In this document: piece by piece, positions 63,038 through 64,000 of the stretch | Layout of the letters: each line of letters opens with the position of its first letter | Position numbering within the stretch: position 1 is the first letter of the stretch | Source: Antarcticimicrobium sp040365005 | GTDB lineage: Bacteria; Pseudomonadota; Alphaproteobacteria; Rhodobacterales; Rhodobacteraceae | NCBI RefSeq assembly: GCF_040365005.1 | Contig: NZ_BAABWV010000019.1 | Coordinates: 16,492-80,491 of the forward strand | Direction of reading: 5' to 3' | Length of the DNA stretch: 64,000 nt | The notes under the pieces: generated by a model | Told to the model about the DNA's origin: nothing | The model's input: the letters and a program-made list of their open reading frames with translations, nothing else | The model's database searches: none | Made by a program: the position numbers and the translations under genes

Positions 63038-64000
63038 TCAGATTGCATAACGCCCATCCACTGTACGGGCCTGCCCAAGGGCGGCAAGGCTTTCCAGAAG
63101 CGGTTCGACAGTCGGAGTGCGCCCTCGTTTGAAACGGCGGGCCACCTGTTCCGGGGTCGCTTCCCCCAGTTCGGCCAAGGTCTCGCGAACGGCGGCAATC
63201 TGTGCGGGAAGGCTCTTGGGGAACGGCGGCTTGCTGGTGGTGTCCTGCGGGCCAACGTCCAGATCGCCTTGTTCGTTCTTCGCCTGCGCCGCGCGGCCCT
63301 CGGGGTTCTGGTAGTCCGGGCGCAGCCAGTGCACCAGTCCGCGCGCTTCCTCTGCGGCGCGGGTGCGGTTCAGATCCACAAGTCGGTGCAGAATATCATC
63401 ATCGGACAGGTCGGTAGGCCAGCCATAGGCTTCGGCCACGGCGGCGTCGATCTGGCCGTGAAGGTCGCGCAGGATGCCGATCAGCCCCTGGTCATAGATT
63501 TCGCGGTCCTTTTCCTCGATCCGCTCGCCCGCGCGCAGCTTTTCCAGAACGTTATACATCTGCGTCAGGGTCAGCTTGGGGTGCGCTGCCTGCTGGGCCT
63601 TGCGATGCGCGTCCAGTTGCTCGCCCAAGCTGCGCAGGTGGGTTTTCTGGGCCTCGGTCGGGTCAGGGAAGGGGAAGGAGTTGAAGCACTCTGCATGATT
63701 GTAGTTGGGGCGGTCTTCCAAGAATGCTCCAGTCCCAAGCGCCCAGGTAACATGCCAGCAAGACGAAAGCACCGATAGCTGCCAAGCATCGTCTAGGCCA
63801 ATTGCAATCAGCTTTGCATCAGGAAGGATGTCTGCATCTAGGAAACCAAAGATACGATGTTTGGCAGTGCGACCTGTGGCAATGTATCGGCGTAATGGCG
63901 CGGTTGCTTCCCGAAAGTCTGGGCGCTGCCTTCCGAACAACCACCACGTGTCTCTGAATTTCTTGTCCCGGTTTTGCAGACGTTCTGGCCGAACACGACC
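63038..64000 (-). CDS. DNA methyltransferase (class I SAM-dependent, large type II-like), C-terminal part
   Basis: The frame is open to the window edge, so only the last 320 residues are seen. They match the C-terminal part of large restriction-linked DNA methyltransferases (MmeI or Eco57I-like type): FRDTWWLFGRQRPDF, TAKHRIFGFLDADILPD, LSVLSSCWHVTWALGTGAF, FNSFPFPDPTEAQ and EAYGWPTDLSDDDILHRLVDLN. This end carries target recognition; the catalytic NPPY and SAM motifs would lie outside. Base composition is lower in GC than the genes before tRNA-Arg. It fits a defence gene on an island. Confidence 0.8.
   Translation of the reverse strand, partial: GRVRPERLQNRDKKFRDTWWLFGRQRPDFREATAPLRRYIATGRTAKHRIFGFLDADILPDAKLIAIGLDDAWQLSVLSSCWHVTWALGTGAFLEDRPNYNHAECFNSFPFPDPTEAQKTHLRSLGEQLDAHRKAQQAAHPKLTLTQMYNVLEKLRAGERIEEKDREIYDQGLIGILRDLHGQIDAAVAEAYGWPTDLSDDDILHRLVDLNRTRAAEEARGLVHWLRPDYQNPEGRAAQAKNEQGDLDVGPQDTTSKPPFPKSLPAQIAAVRETLAELGEATPEQVARRFKRGRTPTVEPLLESLAALGQARTVDGRYAI

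Overview
The window is high-GC DNA from an alphaproteobacterium, most likely of the Rhodobacterales (Roseobacter group). This rests on the conserved block EVE protein - YciI - gpsA - tsaD - hemD - mitofilin-like - hemY, on several TRAP transporters, and on catabolic modules typical of that group. No sequence search was run, so all family names come from motif and protein recognition.

Layout. 1-8820 is housekeeping: the 3' end of ahcY, a DUF2853 protein, a glycosyltransferase, the leftward EVE/YciI/gpsA/tsaD run, the rightward hemD/mitofilin-like/hemY run and tRNA-Thr(CGU). 8939-18644 looks like a catabolic module for an amino or N-methyl compound: class III transaminase, BKACE enzyme, FAD/GcvT-type demethylating dehydrogenase, divergent RpiR regulator, TAXI-TRAP transporter and universal stress protein. 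18772-25997 is a urate/allantoin pathway: allE, NCS2 permease, allA, puuE fused to OHCU decarboxylase, HIU hydrolase, LysR, puuD. 26082-29409 holds an acyl-CoA ligase, a nitronate monooxygenase and a carboxymuconolactone-decarboxylase-like protein. 29520-38275 is cydDCABX followed by a Tat-exported type II sulfide:quinone oxidoreductase-like protein, DUF5368 and DsrE. FNR-like boxes precede both cydA and the sqr-like gene.

38345-45842 is a TetR-controlled LIV-type ABC transporter with an embedded acyl-CoA synthetase. 46189-59972 is an aerobic benzoyl-CoA (box) pathway: DctPQM TRAP transporter, benzoate-CoA ligase, alpha/beta hydrolase, DUF309 protein, boxC, boxB, a 58-residue ferredoxin-like protein, boxA, thioesterase, boxR and a 3-hydroxyacyl-CoA-dehydrogenase-like protein. 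Seven sites of the form TGCA-N6-TGCA lie in the four intergenic regions ahead of the TRAP operon, the ligase, boxC and boxR. They suggest one BoxR regulon that includes the TRAP transporter, which would then be a benzoate (or related acid) importer. boxD, the semialdehyde dehydrogenase of the pathway, is not in the window.

60044-62298 carries a YcaQ-like DNA glycosylase and a LacI regulator. A tRNA-Arg(CCU) follows at 62411, and beyond it the content changes to a small HGG-type protein and the C-terminal part of a large DNA methyltransferase, both leftward. This looks like the edge of a genomic island inserted at the tRNA.

The points most worth a second look are the BoxR regulon, the mini-ferredoxin translationally coupled to boxA, the hydroxyacyl-CoA dehydrogenase relative with a substituted catalytic motif, the DctM with a roughly 65-residue insertion, and the cytochrome bd plus exported SQR unit. 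No CRISPR array, insertion sequence or rRNA was seen.
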